Part shown: positions 56,601 to 64,000 of the stretch, piece after piece
How the letters are laid out: every line of letters begins with the position of its first letter
Numbering within the stretch: position 1 is the first letter of the stretch
DNA from: Xanthomonas floridensis
GTDB lineage: Bacteria > Pseudomonadota > Gammaproteobacteria > Xanthomonadales > Xanthomonadaceae
DNA length: 64,000 nt
Assembly: GCF_001642575.1 (NCBI RefSeq)
Contig: NZ_LXNG01000001.1
Span: 62,001 to 126,000, forward strand
Direction: 5' to 3'
Translations under genes and position numbers: made by a program
The notes under the pieces: model-generated
What the model was told of the DNA's origin: nothing
Databases searched by the model: none
What the model saw: the letters and a program-made list of their open reading frames with translations, nothing else

Positions 56601-57149
56601 ATGCCCTACTCTCCCCTGCAGCACCTTCCCGCCGACCTGATCGAGCGCGCCGCGCGCATCCGCCTGGCCTGCTTCGACGTCGACGGCACCCTGACCGACG
56701 GCAGTCTGTACTACGACCATGCCGGCAACGAGAGCAAGGCGTTCAACGTGCTCGACGGCCAGGGCCTCAAGCAGCTCGAACACGCCGGCATCCATGTCGC
56801 GCTGATCACTGCCCGCGCCAGCCTGTCGGCGGAAAAACGCGGACAGGACCTGGGCCTGCATGTGCAGATCGGGGTCAAGAACAAGCGCCTGGCGGTCCTG
56901 GCGCTGTGCCAGGAACACGGTCTGTCGCTGGACCAGGTGTTGTTCATGGGCGATGACCTGCCGGACCTGCCGGCCCTGCTGGCGGTCGGCCTGCCGGTGG
57001 CCCCGGCCAATGCACACCCATGGATTGCCGAACGTGTGCAATGGCATACCCGCGCACGCGGTGGCGAAGGCGCGGCCCGCGAGGTCTGCGACACGGTGCT
57101 GGCCGCGCAAGGCCAGGTCGAACGCATCATCGAAGGATTTTCGGCATGA
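56601..57149 (+). CDS. kdsC: KDO-8-phosphate phosphatase
   Basis: 182 residues of the HAD superfamily without a cap domain. Motif 1 is CFDVDGTLTDG, motif 2 LITARAS, and motif 4 FMGDDLPDLP. It removes phosphate from Kdo-8-P. GTG at 56595, two codons upstream, is an alternative start. Coupled to lptC by ATGA. Confidence 0.94.
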   Translation: MPYSPLQHLPADLIERAARIRLACFDVDGTLTDGSLYYDHAGNESKAFNVLDGQGLKQLEHAGIHVALITARASLSAEKRGQDLGLHVQIGVKNKRLAVLALCQEHGLSLDQVLFMGDDLPDLPALLAVGLPVAPANAHPWIAERVQWHTRARGGEGAAREVCDTVLAAQGQVERIIEGFSA

Positions 57150-57721
57150 GCTGGAACTGGCGGACCACGCTGGGCGTGGTGCTGTTCGTGGCCGCGGTCG
57201 TGTCCGGCTGGTCGGCGTGGCAGCAGCGCGCGCGTCCGGTCGAGACGGCAGTGGACGATTCCAAGGCCGACTACGTGCTGCGCGACTTCGAGCTGATCGC
57301 ACTGGACAAGCAGACCGGCAAGGAATCGATGACGCTGCGCGCGCCGGAAATGCACCGTAACCGCGCCGATCAGACCTCGGACATCACCACGCCGGTGTTC
57401 CTGCTGCCCGACAACGCCAACCAGCCGTGGACGCTGCGCGCCAAGACCGGCTGGGTCAGCCCCAAGGGCGACGAGCTGCGGCTGCGTGGCGATGTCCAAG
57501 GCGACAGCCCCACCACCGGGCCAACCCCGCCCACCACCTTCCGTACCCAGAGCCTGGACGTGTTCCCGCAGCAGAATCTCGCCAAGACCGCTGCGCCGGT
57601 GACCATGACCCGGCCGGGTATCATGCAGAGCGGGGTCGGCTTCGAGGCTGACCTCAAATCACGCCAGTACAAGCTCCTTTCCCAGGTCAAGACCCGCTAT
57701 GAACCGAATGCTGCCCGCTAA
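57146..57721 (+). CDS. lptC: LPS export protein LptC
   Basis: 191 residues: one N-terminal transmembrane helix (about 7-25, TLGVVLFVAAVVSGWSAW) and a periplasmic beta-jellyroll (DYVLRDFELIALD, WTLRAKTGWVS, FRTQSLDVFPQQN). LptC links LptB2FG in the inner membrane to LptA. Starts at ATGA overlap with kdsC and overlaps lptA by 23 bases. Confidence 0.93.
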   Translation: MSWNWRTTLGVVLFVAAVVSGWSAWQQRARPVETAVDDSKADYVLRDFELIALDKQTGKESMTLRAPEMHRNRADQTSDITTPVFLLPDNANQPWTLRAKTGWVSPKGDELRLRGDVQGDSPTTGPTPPTTFRTQSLDVFPQQNLAKTAAPVTMTRPGIMQSGVGFEADLKSRQYKLLSQVKTRYEPNAAR

Positions 57722-58271
57722 ACTGGCGTTTGCCGCGCTGCTGTTGCCTGCCATGGCGATGGCAAAAACCAGCGACCGCAATCAGCCGATGGCGATCGAT
57801 TCCAATGCCAATGATTGCAACATGCTCGACGACAGCGGCAAGTGCCGCTTCAGCGGCAATGTGGTGATCACCCAGGGCACGCTGGAAATCCACGCCGACA
57901 CCGCCGATATCTTCCAGAAGAACGGCCAGACCGACCGCGTGGTGCTGACCGGCAAGCAGGCCACGCTCAAGCAGCAGATGGACGACGGCGCGATGATGAA
58001 CGGCCAGGCCGACAATATCGAATACAAGGTCGCCGACGAGATCATCATCCTGACCGGCAACTACAAGGTCGACTCGCCCAAGGGCACCAACGCCGGCCAG
58101 CGCATGGTCTACAACACCAAGACCGGCAACATGCAAAGCGGTGGCGACGGCAGCCGCGTGCGCACCATCATCCAGCCCAAGAACGCAGCCCCTGCCGCGG
58201 CAACGCCGGCGCCGGCGCCGGCCGCCAAGCCTGCAGCCAAGCCGGCCACCAAGCCGCAGGGGAACAAGTAA
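57699..58271 (+). CDS. lptA: LPS transport periplasmic protein LptA
   Basis: 190 residues. Signal peptide of about 22 residues ([13 protein letters not shown]), then the OstA beta-jellyroll ([39 protein letters not shown]). The last 35 residues are Ala/Pro/Lys repeats ([16 protein letters not shown]), an extension E. coli LptA lacks. It bridges the periplasm for LPS. Two ATGs nine bases apart are possible. Confidence 0.93.
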   Translation: MNRMLPAKLAFAALLLPAMAMAKTSDRNQPMAIDSNANDCNMLDDSGKCRFSGNVVITQGTLEIHADTADIFQKNGQTDRVVLTGKQATLKQQMDDGAMMNGQADNIEYKVADEIIILTGNYKVDSPKGTNAGQRMVYNTKTGNMQSGGDGSRVRTIIQPKNAAPAAATPAPAPAAKPAAKPATKPQGNK

Positions 58272-58990
58272 TGCTGGTCGCCACCGGTTTGCGCAAGAAG
58301 TACAAGCAGCGCGAAGTGGTCAAGGAATTCGGCCTGACCCTGGAGGCCGGCGAAGTAGTCGGCCTGCTCGGCCCCAACGGTGCCGGCAAGACGACGTGCT
58401 TCTATATGATCGTCGGTCTGGTCGAAGCCGATGCCGGGCGCATCGAGCTGGACGGCCGCGACCTGACCGCCGAGCCGATGTATGCCCGCGCCAAGCTCGG
58501 CGTGGGGTATCTGCCGCAGGAGCCGTCGATCTTCCGCAAGCTCACGGTGGCCGACAACATCCGGCTGGTGCTGGAGCTGCGTGAGGAACTGGACACTGCC
58601 GGCCGCGAGAAGGAACTGGTCTCGCTGCTGGAAGAACTGCAGATCACCCACGTGGCCGACCAGCTCGGCGCCAGCCTCTCCGGCGGCGAACGGCGCCGCT
58701 GCGAGATCGCGCGCGCGCTGGCGGCCAAGCCGCGCATGATGCTGCTGGACGAACCCTTCGCTGGCGTGGACCCGATTTCGGTCGGCGAAATCCAGCGCAT
58801 CATCATTCACCTCAAGGAACGCGGCATCGGCGTGCTCATCACCGATCACAACGTGCGCGAGACCTTGGGAATCTGCGACCGCGCGTATATCCTCGCCGAG
58901 GGGGGCGTGCTGGCGCAGGGGGCACCGGACACGCTGCTAGCCAATCCCGACGTCCGTCGCGTGTATCTGGGGGAAACTTTCCGCCTTTGA
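58271..58990 (+). CDS. lptB: LPS export ABC ATPase LptB
   Basis: 239 residues. Walker [13 protein letters not shown]-loop [13 protein letters not shown], signature [11 protein letters not shown] and Walker [14 protein letters not shown] are present. It powers LPS extraction with LptF and LptG, which are not in this window. ATG shares one base with the lptA stop (TAATG). Confidence 0.97.
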   Translation: MLVATGLRKKYKQREVVKEFGLTLEAGEVVGLLGPNGAGKTTCFYMIVGLVEADAGRIELDGRDLTAEPMYARAKLGVGYLPQEPSIFRKLTVADNIRLVLELREELDTAGREKELVSLLEELQITHVADQLGASLSGGERRRCEIARALAAKPRMMLLDEPFAGVDPISVGEIQRIIIHLKERGIGVLITDHNVRETLGICDRAYILAEGGVLAQGAPDTLLANPDVRRVYLGETFRL

Positions 58991-59030
58991 GCGCGTCGCC
59001 GCGCCATCGCTTCTTCCAGTCAGTGCCCGC

Positions 59031-60464
59031 ATGAAAGCCCGGCTTCAGACATCGCTAGGACAGCAGCTGGTCATGACGCCGCAATTGCGTCAGGCGATCA
59101 AGCTATTGCAGATGTCCACCACCGAGCTGGAACTGGAGATCGCCGAGGCGGTGGAAACCAACCCGCTGCTGGAATGGGCCGACGAAGCCGCGCATGCGGC
59201 AAGCGAGCCCCCGGCCGCGGCATCGTCTTCCAGCCAGGACACTCCGCGCGAGGACCCCGCACCGGCAGAACGCGATGACGACTGGGCGCAGGACGAGCTG
59301 CAATGGACTGGCACCGGTAGCGGCGGCAGCTTCGATGACGACGAGTCCGGCGATGCTGCCGAGCGCGTGGCCGAATCCGAAACCCTCGCCGACCATCTGC
59401 TGTGGCAGTTGCACCTGTCGCCGTTGTCGCCACGCGATCGCCAGATCGGCGCGACCCTGATCGACGCGCTGGACGAAGACGGGTATCTGCGCGAGCCGCT
59501 CTCGGCGATTCTCGAAACGCTGGCGCTGGGCGCAGCCGTGGACGAGGCCGAAGTCCTGACCGTGCTGCACCAGATCCAGCGCTTCGACCCGGTCGGCGTG
59601 GGTGCACGCACGCTGGGCGAGTGCCTGGCGCTGCAGCTGGCAGTGCTCGACCCGGCCACGCCAGGCCGTGAGCTGGCGCTGCAGATCGTGGCCGGCCCGC
59701 TGGAACGGCTGCCGCGCAGCGGCGTGGCCGGGCTGGCGCATGAACTCAAGCGCTCGGCCGCGGATGTGGACCAGGCCGTGCAGCTGGTACGCTCGCTGGA
59801 CCCGCGCCCCGGCAAGCAGATCGGCGAGCTGTCGCAGGACACCTACGTGGTGCCCGATTGCGTGATCTGGCGCCAGCGTGGCATCTGGCGCGCATCGCTG
59901 GCCGGCCGCGCGCAGCCCAAGGTCACCATCCACCGCGGCTACGAAAACCTGATCCGCAGCTGCGGTGAATCGGACGCAGGCTATCTGCGCGGTCAGTTGC
60001 AGGAGGCACGCTGGCTGCTCAAGAGCCTGGAGGCGCGCGGCGAGACCCTGCTGCGGGTGGTGCGCTGCCTGCTGCAGCACCAGGCCGGGTTCCTGGAATT
60101 CGGTGCGCAGGCGCTGCGGCCGCTGACCCTGCGCGAGATCGCCGGCGAGCTCGGCCTGCACGAATCGACCATTTCCCGCGCGATCGCCCGCAAGTACGTG
60201 CGTACCCCGCGCGGCACCATCCCGTTGCGCTCGTTCTTTGCCTCCGGCATCGACACCGACAGCGGCGGAGAGGCGTCCAGCACCGCGATCCAGGACATGA
60301 TCCGGCGCCTGATCGAAGCAGAGAACCCGCGCAAACCGTTGTCGGACGCCAAGTTGGCGGATCTGCTGAAAACCTCCGGCGTACCAGTGGCGCGGCGCAC
60401 CGTTGCGAAGTATCGTGAGGCCATGAACATTTCCGCCTCCCACGAACGCGTGCGCATCGCCTGA
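59031..60464 (+). CDS. rpoN: RNA polymerase sigma-54 factor
   Basis: 477 residues. The N-terminal activator-response region has LGQQLVMTPQLRQAIKLLQMS; an acidic linker covers residues 50-115; the core-binding region follows, then a helix-turn-helix (ALRPLTLREIAGELGLHESTISRAI) and the C-terminal RpoN box VARRTVAKYREAMNI. Directs genes for flagella, type IV pili and nitrogen use. Xanthomonas often has a second rpoN in the flagellar cluster; this is the copy linked to lptB and ptsN. Confidence 0.97.
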   Translation: MKARLQTSLGQQLVMTPQLRQAIKLLQMSTTELELEIAEAVETNPLLEWADEAAHAASEPPAAASSSSQDTPREDPAPAERDDDWAQDELQWTGTGSGGSFDDDESGDAAERVAESETLADHLLWQLHLSPLSPRDRQIGATLIDALDEDGYLREPLSAILETLALGAAVDEAEVLTVLHQIQRFDPVGVGARTLGECLALQLAVLDPATPGRELALQIVAGPLERLPRSGVAGLAHELKRSAADVDQAVQLVRSLDPRPGKQIGELSQDTYVVPDCVIWRQRGIWRASLAGRAQPKVTIHRGYENLIRSCGESDAGYLRGQLQEARWLLKSLEARGETLLRVVRCLLQHQAGFLEFGAQALRPLTLREIAGELGLHESTISRAIARKYVRTPRGTIPLRSFFASGIDTDSGGEASSTAIQDMIRRLIEAENPRKPLSDAKLADLLKTSGVPVARRTVAKYREAMNISASHERVRIA

Positions 60465-60551
60465 CGTTGCAACCACCGCAACGCCGGCCTGTGCCGGGTT
60501 TGACGGATCACCGGAACGGTTCATTGGCCCACCGACCAATGGAGGTATCCG

Positions 60552-60869
60552 ATGCGCATCGAGACGTATGGCCACCAGCTTGAAGTGACCCCCGCCCTGC
60601 GGGACTACGTGGCAAGCAAGCTGCAGCGACTGCAGCGCCATTTCGACCAGCACTGTGAAGTCCGAACGCAGCTGGCCGTTCGCAAGCCGGACCACCATGT
60701 AGTCGCCACCGTCAACCTTCCCGGTCGCACGCTGCACGCCGACGCCAGCGGCTCCACCATGTACGCCGCCATCGACCTGCTGGTCGACAAGCTCGACCGT
60801 TTGGTCCTGAAGCACAAAGAAAAGAAATGTAACCACCATGCACGCGAGGTGCGCGACAATCCCGCATGA
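60552..60869 (+). CDS. hpf: Short ribosome hibernation promoting factor
   Basis: 105 residues, the short HPF form. QLEVTPALRDYVASKLQRLQ, a central basic strand and DKLDRLVLKHKEK. It binds 30S subunits and forms 100S dimers with RMF. GGAGG lies at the right distance before ATG 60552. In the conserved place between rpoN and ptsN. Confidence 0.93.
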   Translation: MRIETYGHQLEVTPALRDYVASKLQRLQRHFDQHCEVRTQLAVRKPDHHVVATVNLPGRTLHADASGSTMYAAIDLLVDKLDRLVLKHKEKKCNHHAREVRDNPA

Positions 60870-60890
60870 CGCTTCCCGCTTGATGCCCTC

Positions 60891-61349
60891 ATGCCCTTAA
60901 CCGATCTGATGGCGGCCGTGCGCACCGTAGTGTCGCCGGCCGCCGATCGCGACACTGTCCTGCACACCGCCGCCGCCCTGCTGTCCTGCCGCCAGGCCGG
61001 CGCCGACGAGCTCTACACCAACCTGTGCGAGCGCGAGGCCCTGGGCAGCACCGCCATCGGCCACGGCATCGCCATCCCGCACGGACGCTGCCCCAACCTG
61101 ACCGAGCCCCGTGGCGCCCTGCTGCGGCTGGAGTGCCCGGTGGCCTTTGGCGGCGAGGAGCCGGTGGACCTGGTGTTCGCCATGGCGGTGCCGGCGCACT
61201 ACACCCACCAACACCTGATGCTGTTGTCGGAACTGGCCGAGCGCTTCTCCGACGCCCAGTTCCGTCAGCAACTGCGCGCCGCGCCGGATGCCGAGGCGCT
61301 GATGGCCCTGCTCACCGATGCCCCGCCGCCACAGGCCAGCGCAGCATGA
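60891..61349 (+). CDS. ptsN: PTS nitrogen-regulatory EIIA (PtsN)
   Basis: 152 residues, EIIA-fructose fold. The phospho-acceptor is His64 in HGIAIPHGR, and [21 protein letters not shown] sequence follows (here [15 protein letters not shown]). It relays phosphate from EINtr/NPr and regulates other proteins rather than sugar import. ATGA overlap with hprK. Confidence 0.94.
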   Translation: MPLTDLMAAVRTVVSPAADRDTVLHTAAALLSCRQAGADELYTNLCEREALGSTAIGHGIAIPHGRCPNLTEPRGALLRLECPVAFGGEEPVDLVFAMAVPAHYTHQHLMLLSELAERFSDAQFRQQLRAAPDAEALMALLTDAPPPQASAA

Positions 61350-62296
61350 ATACCGCCATCACCGCACGCGAGCTGTTCGACCAGCAGCGCGACAAGCTGG
61401 CGCTGCGCTGGGTCGCCGGACAGAAGGGCGAGCACCGCGAGATCCAGGCCGGCAGCAACAACGCCCGCCGCCCCTCGCTGGCCGGCTACCTCAATGTGAT
61501 CTATCCCAACAAGGTGCAGATCCTGGGCACCGAAGAGTTGGCCTGGCTGGATTCACTGGATGCGCGCCAACGTTGGGAAACCATCGAAAAGATCATCCAG
61601 GTGCAGCCGCTGGCGCTGGCGATCAGCAAGAACCAGTCCTGCCCGGAAGACCTGCGCGCGGCCGCCGACGAATCCAATACCCCGCTGTGGATCTCGCCAA
61701 AGCGCGGCCACGAACTGCTCAACCATCTCTCCTACCATCTGGCGCGCACGCTGGCGCCGCGGGTCACCCTGCATGGGGTGTTCATGGAGATCTATTCGAT
61801 CGGCGTGCTGATCACCGGCGAAGCCGGCTCGGGCAAGAGCGAGCTGGCGCTGGAGTTGCTCAGCCGCGGCCACCGCCTGGTGGCCGACGATGCGCCGGAA
61901 TTCACCCAGATCGCCCCCGACGTGCTCGACGGCACCTGCCCCGAGCTGCTGCAGGACCTGCTGGAAGTGCGCGGCCTGGGCGTGCTGAACGTGCGCGACA
62001 TGTTCGGCGACACCGCGGTGAAGAAGAACAAGTACCTGCGCCTGATCGTGCACCTGACCCGGCCGATGACCGAGCCCACGCCCTCCGGCTACGAGCGCCT
62101 GACCGGCGATTCCGGCAGCCGCCACGTGCTGGACCTGGACGTGCCGCTGATCACCCTGCCGGTGATGCCCGGCCGCAACCTTGCAGTGCTGACCGAGGCC
62201 GCCACGCGGCTGCATATCCTGCGCACCAAGGGCATCGACCCGGCGGCGATGTTCATCGCCCGCCACAGCAACCTGCTGGAGCGACGCACGCCATGA
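61346..62296 (+). CDS. hprK: HPr kinase/phosphorylase
   Basis: 316 residues. Walker [22 protein letters not shown], the HprK signature [15 protein letters not shown] and the C-terminal [14 protein letters not shown] are present. It phosphorylates HPr on serine. HprK is typical of Firmicutes but occurs in a subset of proteobacteria next to ptsN and mannose-type EIIA. Overlaps ptsN and rapZ by four bases each. Confidence 0.95.
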   Translation: MNTAITARELFDQQRDKLALRWVAGQKGEHREIQAGSNNARRPSLAGYLNVIYPNKVQILGTEELAWLDSLDARQRWETIEKIIQVQPLALAISKNQSCPEDLRAAADESNTPLWISPKRGHELLNHLSYHLARTLAPRVTLHGVFMEIYSIGVLITGEAGSGKSELALELLSRGHRLVADDAPEFTQIAPDVLDGTCPELLQDLLEVRGLGVLNVRDMFGDTAVKKNKYLRLIVHLTRPMTEPTPSGYERLTGDSGSRHVLDLDVPLITLPVMPGRNLAVLTEAATRLHILRTKGIDPAAMFIARHSNLLERRTP

Positions 62297-63165
62297 GTAC
62301 CGCGCCCTCCACGCTGATGATCGTGAGCGGGCTGTCCGGCTCGGGCAAATCGGTCGCGCTGAAGACCTTCGAAGACCTGGACTACTACTGCTCGGACAAC
62401 CTGCCGGTCGAACTGCTGCCGGATTTCGTCAAGAGCCGCCTGCGCGGCAACCCGATCGGCGACCAGCGGCTGGCGGTGGGCATCGACGTGCGCAGCCGCA
62501 GCGATCTGACCCAGCTGGCGCAATGGCGCCAGGCGGCACAGGAATACGGCATCGAGGCGCGGCTGCTGTTCTTCGAAGCCAGCGATGAAGCGCTGATCAA
62601 GCGCTACGCCGACACCCGTCGCCGTCATCCGCTGAGCCATCTCGGCCTGGCACTGCCGGAGGCGATCACCCGCGAGCGTCAGTTGACCGAGCCGCTGCGC
62701 ATGCAGGCCGATGCCATCATCGACACCAGCACGCTCAACGTGCATCAGTTGCGCCGCCGCGTGGTCACCGAATTCGCGCTCGGCTCCAACGACCGGCTGT
62801 CGCTGCTGTTCGAATCGTTCGCCTACAAGCGCGGCGTTCCGGCCGAAGCCGACTTCGTGTTCGATGCGCGCGTGCTGCCCAACCCCCACTGGGATCCGGA
62901 GCTGCGCCCGCTCACCGGCCGCGATGCCGGCGTGCGCGACTATCTGGACCACCAGGCGGACGTGCAGCGCTATAGCGCGCAGATCGTGGACCTGCTCGAT
63001 ACCTGGCTGCCGCGGCTGCGCAACGACACCCGCAGCTACGTGACGATTGCGTTTGGCTGCACCGGCGGCAAGCACCGCTCAGTCTACATGGCCGAGCGCA
63101 TGGCGCGGCATGCGCGCGAGCAGGGCTGGCCGGAAGTGGCGACGTTTCATCGCGAGCAGGACTGA
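62293..63165 (+). CDS. rapZ: RNase adapter RapZ
   Basis: 290 residues. Walker [36 protein letters not shown], and the RNA-binding C-terminus [22 protein letters not shown]. In E. coli it senses GlcN6P and guides RNase E to GlmZ; here it lies in the PTS cluster with hprK. ATGA overlap with hprK. Confidence 0.95.
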   Translation: MSTAPSTLMIVSGLSGSGKSVALKTFEDLDYYCSDNLPVELLPDFVKSRLRGNPIGDQRLAVGIDVRSRSDLTQLAQWRQAAQEYGIEARLLFFEASDEALIKRYADTRRRHPLSHLGLALPEAITRERQLTEPLRMQADAIIDTSTLNVHQLRRRVVTEFALGSNDRLSLLFESFAYKRGVPAEADFVFDARVLPNPHWDPELRPLTGRDAGVRDYLDHQADVQRYSAQIVDLLDTWLPRLRNDTRSYVTIAFGCTGGKHRSVYMAERMARHAREQGWPEVATFHREQD

Positions 63166-63658
63166 GGGGCTGGGAATCGGGAATCGGGAATTGGGAATCG
63201 TCAAAGCGGTATCCGGGGGTCTGTGGCTGCATGCATCCGTGGAGAAGTTGCGGATGCACGATCCTTTTTGAATCTGGCGGTTTGTGGATGGCTTGGGTTG
63301 GGGGTGCTGTGGAGAGTCGCTGCGCTGCATTCGGTGCTGCTGGAGTCCTGATGTGCCTGAAACCTTCCTCTGTGTTTTCGCGCAGGTGCTCGCGACGCGT
63401 TGAAAGCGTGCCTGGCATCGGTCATGCGTCGCCCTGCTCCGCTTCCCCTGTCGCAGGTACTGCAGCGCTCGCTTGCGAGCTGGTCTGCATTGGCAATGCT
63501 GCCCGCATCACGAATCAGTGTGCTCCAGGCTGAAAAACGCGATCGCTGCGCGGGGCCACACCGGTCGCTGCGATGGAGCTAAACGGCTATTCAGTTCGCA
63601 ACGCATCGGTGCGGGCAAACGCTATCGCGCGGTCATGCCGACCTGTTAACGTTTCGGC
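63166..63658. other. Gap between rapZ and the EIIA gene
   Basis: 493 bases. It holds a GGGAATC array (63173-63199). No terminator with T tract or RNA gene seen. The EIIA gene may have its own promoter here. Confidence 0.4.
63173..63199. repeat. GGGAATC heptamer array
   Basis: About four units of GGGAATC/GGGAATT eight bases after the rapZ stop; same family as 6696-6740. Confidence 0.92.
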
Positions 63659-64000
63659 ATGGCCTGTGGCATTCTCCTCATTACTCATCCCGGCATCGGC
63701 GCAGCGTTGTTGAACGTGGCGACGGGGCTGTTGCGGCATTTGCCGCTGAAGACCGAAGCGTTCGACGTACCGTTCGATGCAGACCTGGACGCATTGCTGC
63801 CCCAGGCCTCGTCGGCGATGCGACGGGTCGACAGCGGTGACGGCGTGCTGGTCATGACCGACCTGTATGGCGCCAGCCCCAGCAATCTCGCCAGCCGGTT
63901 GGCAAAGCTCGGCACGCCGGTTCGTCGCGTGTCCGCACTGAGCCTGCCGATGCTGCTGCGGGTGATGAATTACCCCGAACAAGGTTTGCAGGAGCTGCCC
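63659..64000 (+). CDS. Mannose/fructose-family PTS EIIA, 5' part
   Basis: The first 114 codons are in the window; the gene continues past the right edge. The EIIA-Man active site is His10 in LLITHPGIGAAL, at the same residue number as E. coli ManX. VMTDLYGASPSNLA and VSALSLPMLLRVMNY follow as in the family. No EIIB/EIIC of the mannose type is seen; in xanthomonads such an orphan EIIA precedes HPr and EI and is thought to be regulatory. ATG 63659 starts the domain. Confidence 0.9.
   Translation, partial: MACGILLITHPGIGAALLNVATGLLRHLPLKTEAFDVPFDADLDALLPQASSAMRRVDSGDGVLVMTDLYGASPSNLASRLAKLGTPVRRVSALSLPMLLRVMNYPEQGLQELP

Noticed and set aside
59103..60839. A 578-codon minus-strand frame opposite rpoN and hpf
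   Set aside because: rpoN has complete sigma-54 motifs on the plus strand.

Overview
The window is a contiguous, gene-dense, GC-rich piece of a gammaproteobacterial chromosome, almost certainly from the genus Xanthomonas. The clues are the fused aspartokinase/diaminopimelate decarboxylase followed by a MurL-like gene, the HU-type protein with a Lys/Ala/Pro-rich tail, the AmgK-MurU pair, the rpoN-hpf-ptsN-hprK-rapZ order ending in a mannose-type EIIA, and the short intergenic repeats (heptamers such as TCGGGAA, and CCTTCTCCC hairpins) scattered between genes. I see no rRNA, tRNA, phage, insertion sequence or CRISPR array. The species cannot be fixed from the sequence alone.

Layout. 1-3188 (minus): lysAC, a small membrane protein and the start of murL, so DAP/lysine supply sits next to D-glutamate supply for peptidoglycan. 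3368-5159: two tandem PhzF-family genes. 5442-9132 (minus): a glycine-zipper envelope protein, an OsmC-type peroxidase, and yqgE-ruvX-pyrB. 9211-13307: a large DUF4153 membrane protein with tag, then a YitT-type protein and a membrane gene coupled to pilU. 13304-15594 (minus): the twitching motility ATPases pilT and pilU. 15934-21051: yggS-proC, an HU-like protein, an M23 peptidase and three small envelope or unknown genes. 21191-22305 (minus): a DJ-1/PfpI protein and a SET-domain protein.

22480-29184 is the SUF iron-sulfur operon (sufR-like regulator, sufB, C, D, S), extended by a GNAT acetyltransferase and a Rieske ferredoxin and interrupted by hairpin repeats. 29525-38478 is an iron acquisition locus: TonB-dependent siderophore receptor, PiuC-type dioxygenase, Sel1 protein, PepSY membrane protein, DUF2271 protein, DUF4198 protein, ApbE flavin transferase and a membrane-anchored diflavin reductase. 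The last five look like a route carrying electrons from cytosolic NADPH to a periplasmic protein with covalent FMN, probably to reduce imported ferric siderophore. The DUF2271 protein carries the motif expected of an ApbE substrate. A Fur-like palindrome lies in the receptor promoter.

38749-44863: a HutD-family gene expanded by hexanucleotide repeats, a ComEA-type protein, an M20 peptidase, a GlsB-type protein and the peptidoglycan-recycling pair amgK-murU. 45398-52898: hda-perM-DUF2066 (minus) diverging from purM, two membrane genes, purN and two DUF3108 genes. 53421-55511 (minus): bolA/ibaG, murA and an EF-hand protein coupled to murA. 55551-64000: kdsD-kdsC-lptC-lptA-lptB-rpoN-hpf-ptsN-hprK-rapZ and the start of a mannose-family EIIA gene, joining LPS assembly, sigma-54 and the nitrogen-type PTS. 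Much of the window therefore concerns envelope building (LysAC, MurL, MurA, AmgK/MurU, Kds, Lpt) and iron/redox handling (SUF, siderophore uptake). Most adjacent genes in operons overlap by 4 bases (ATGA or GTGA).
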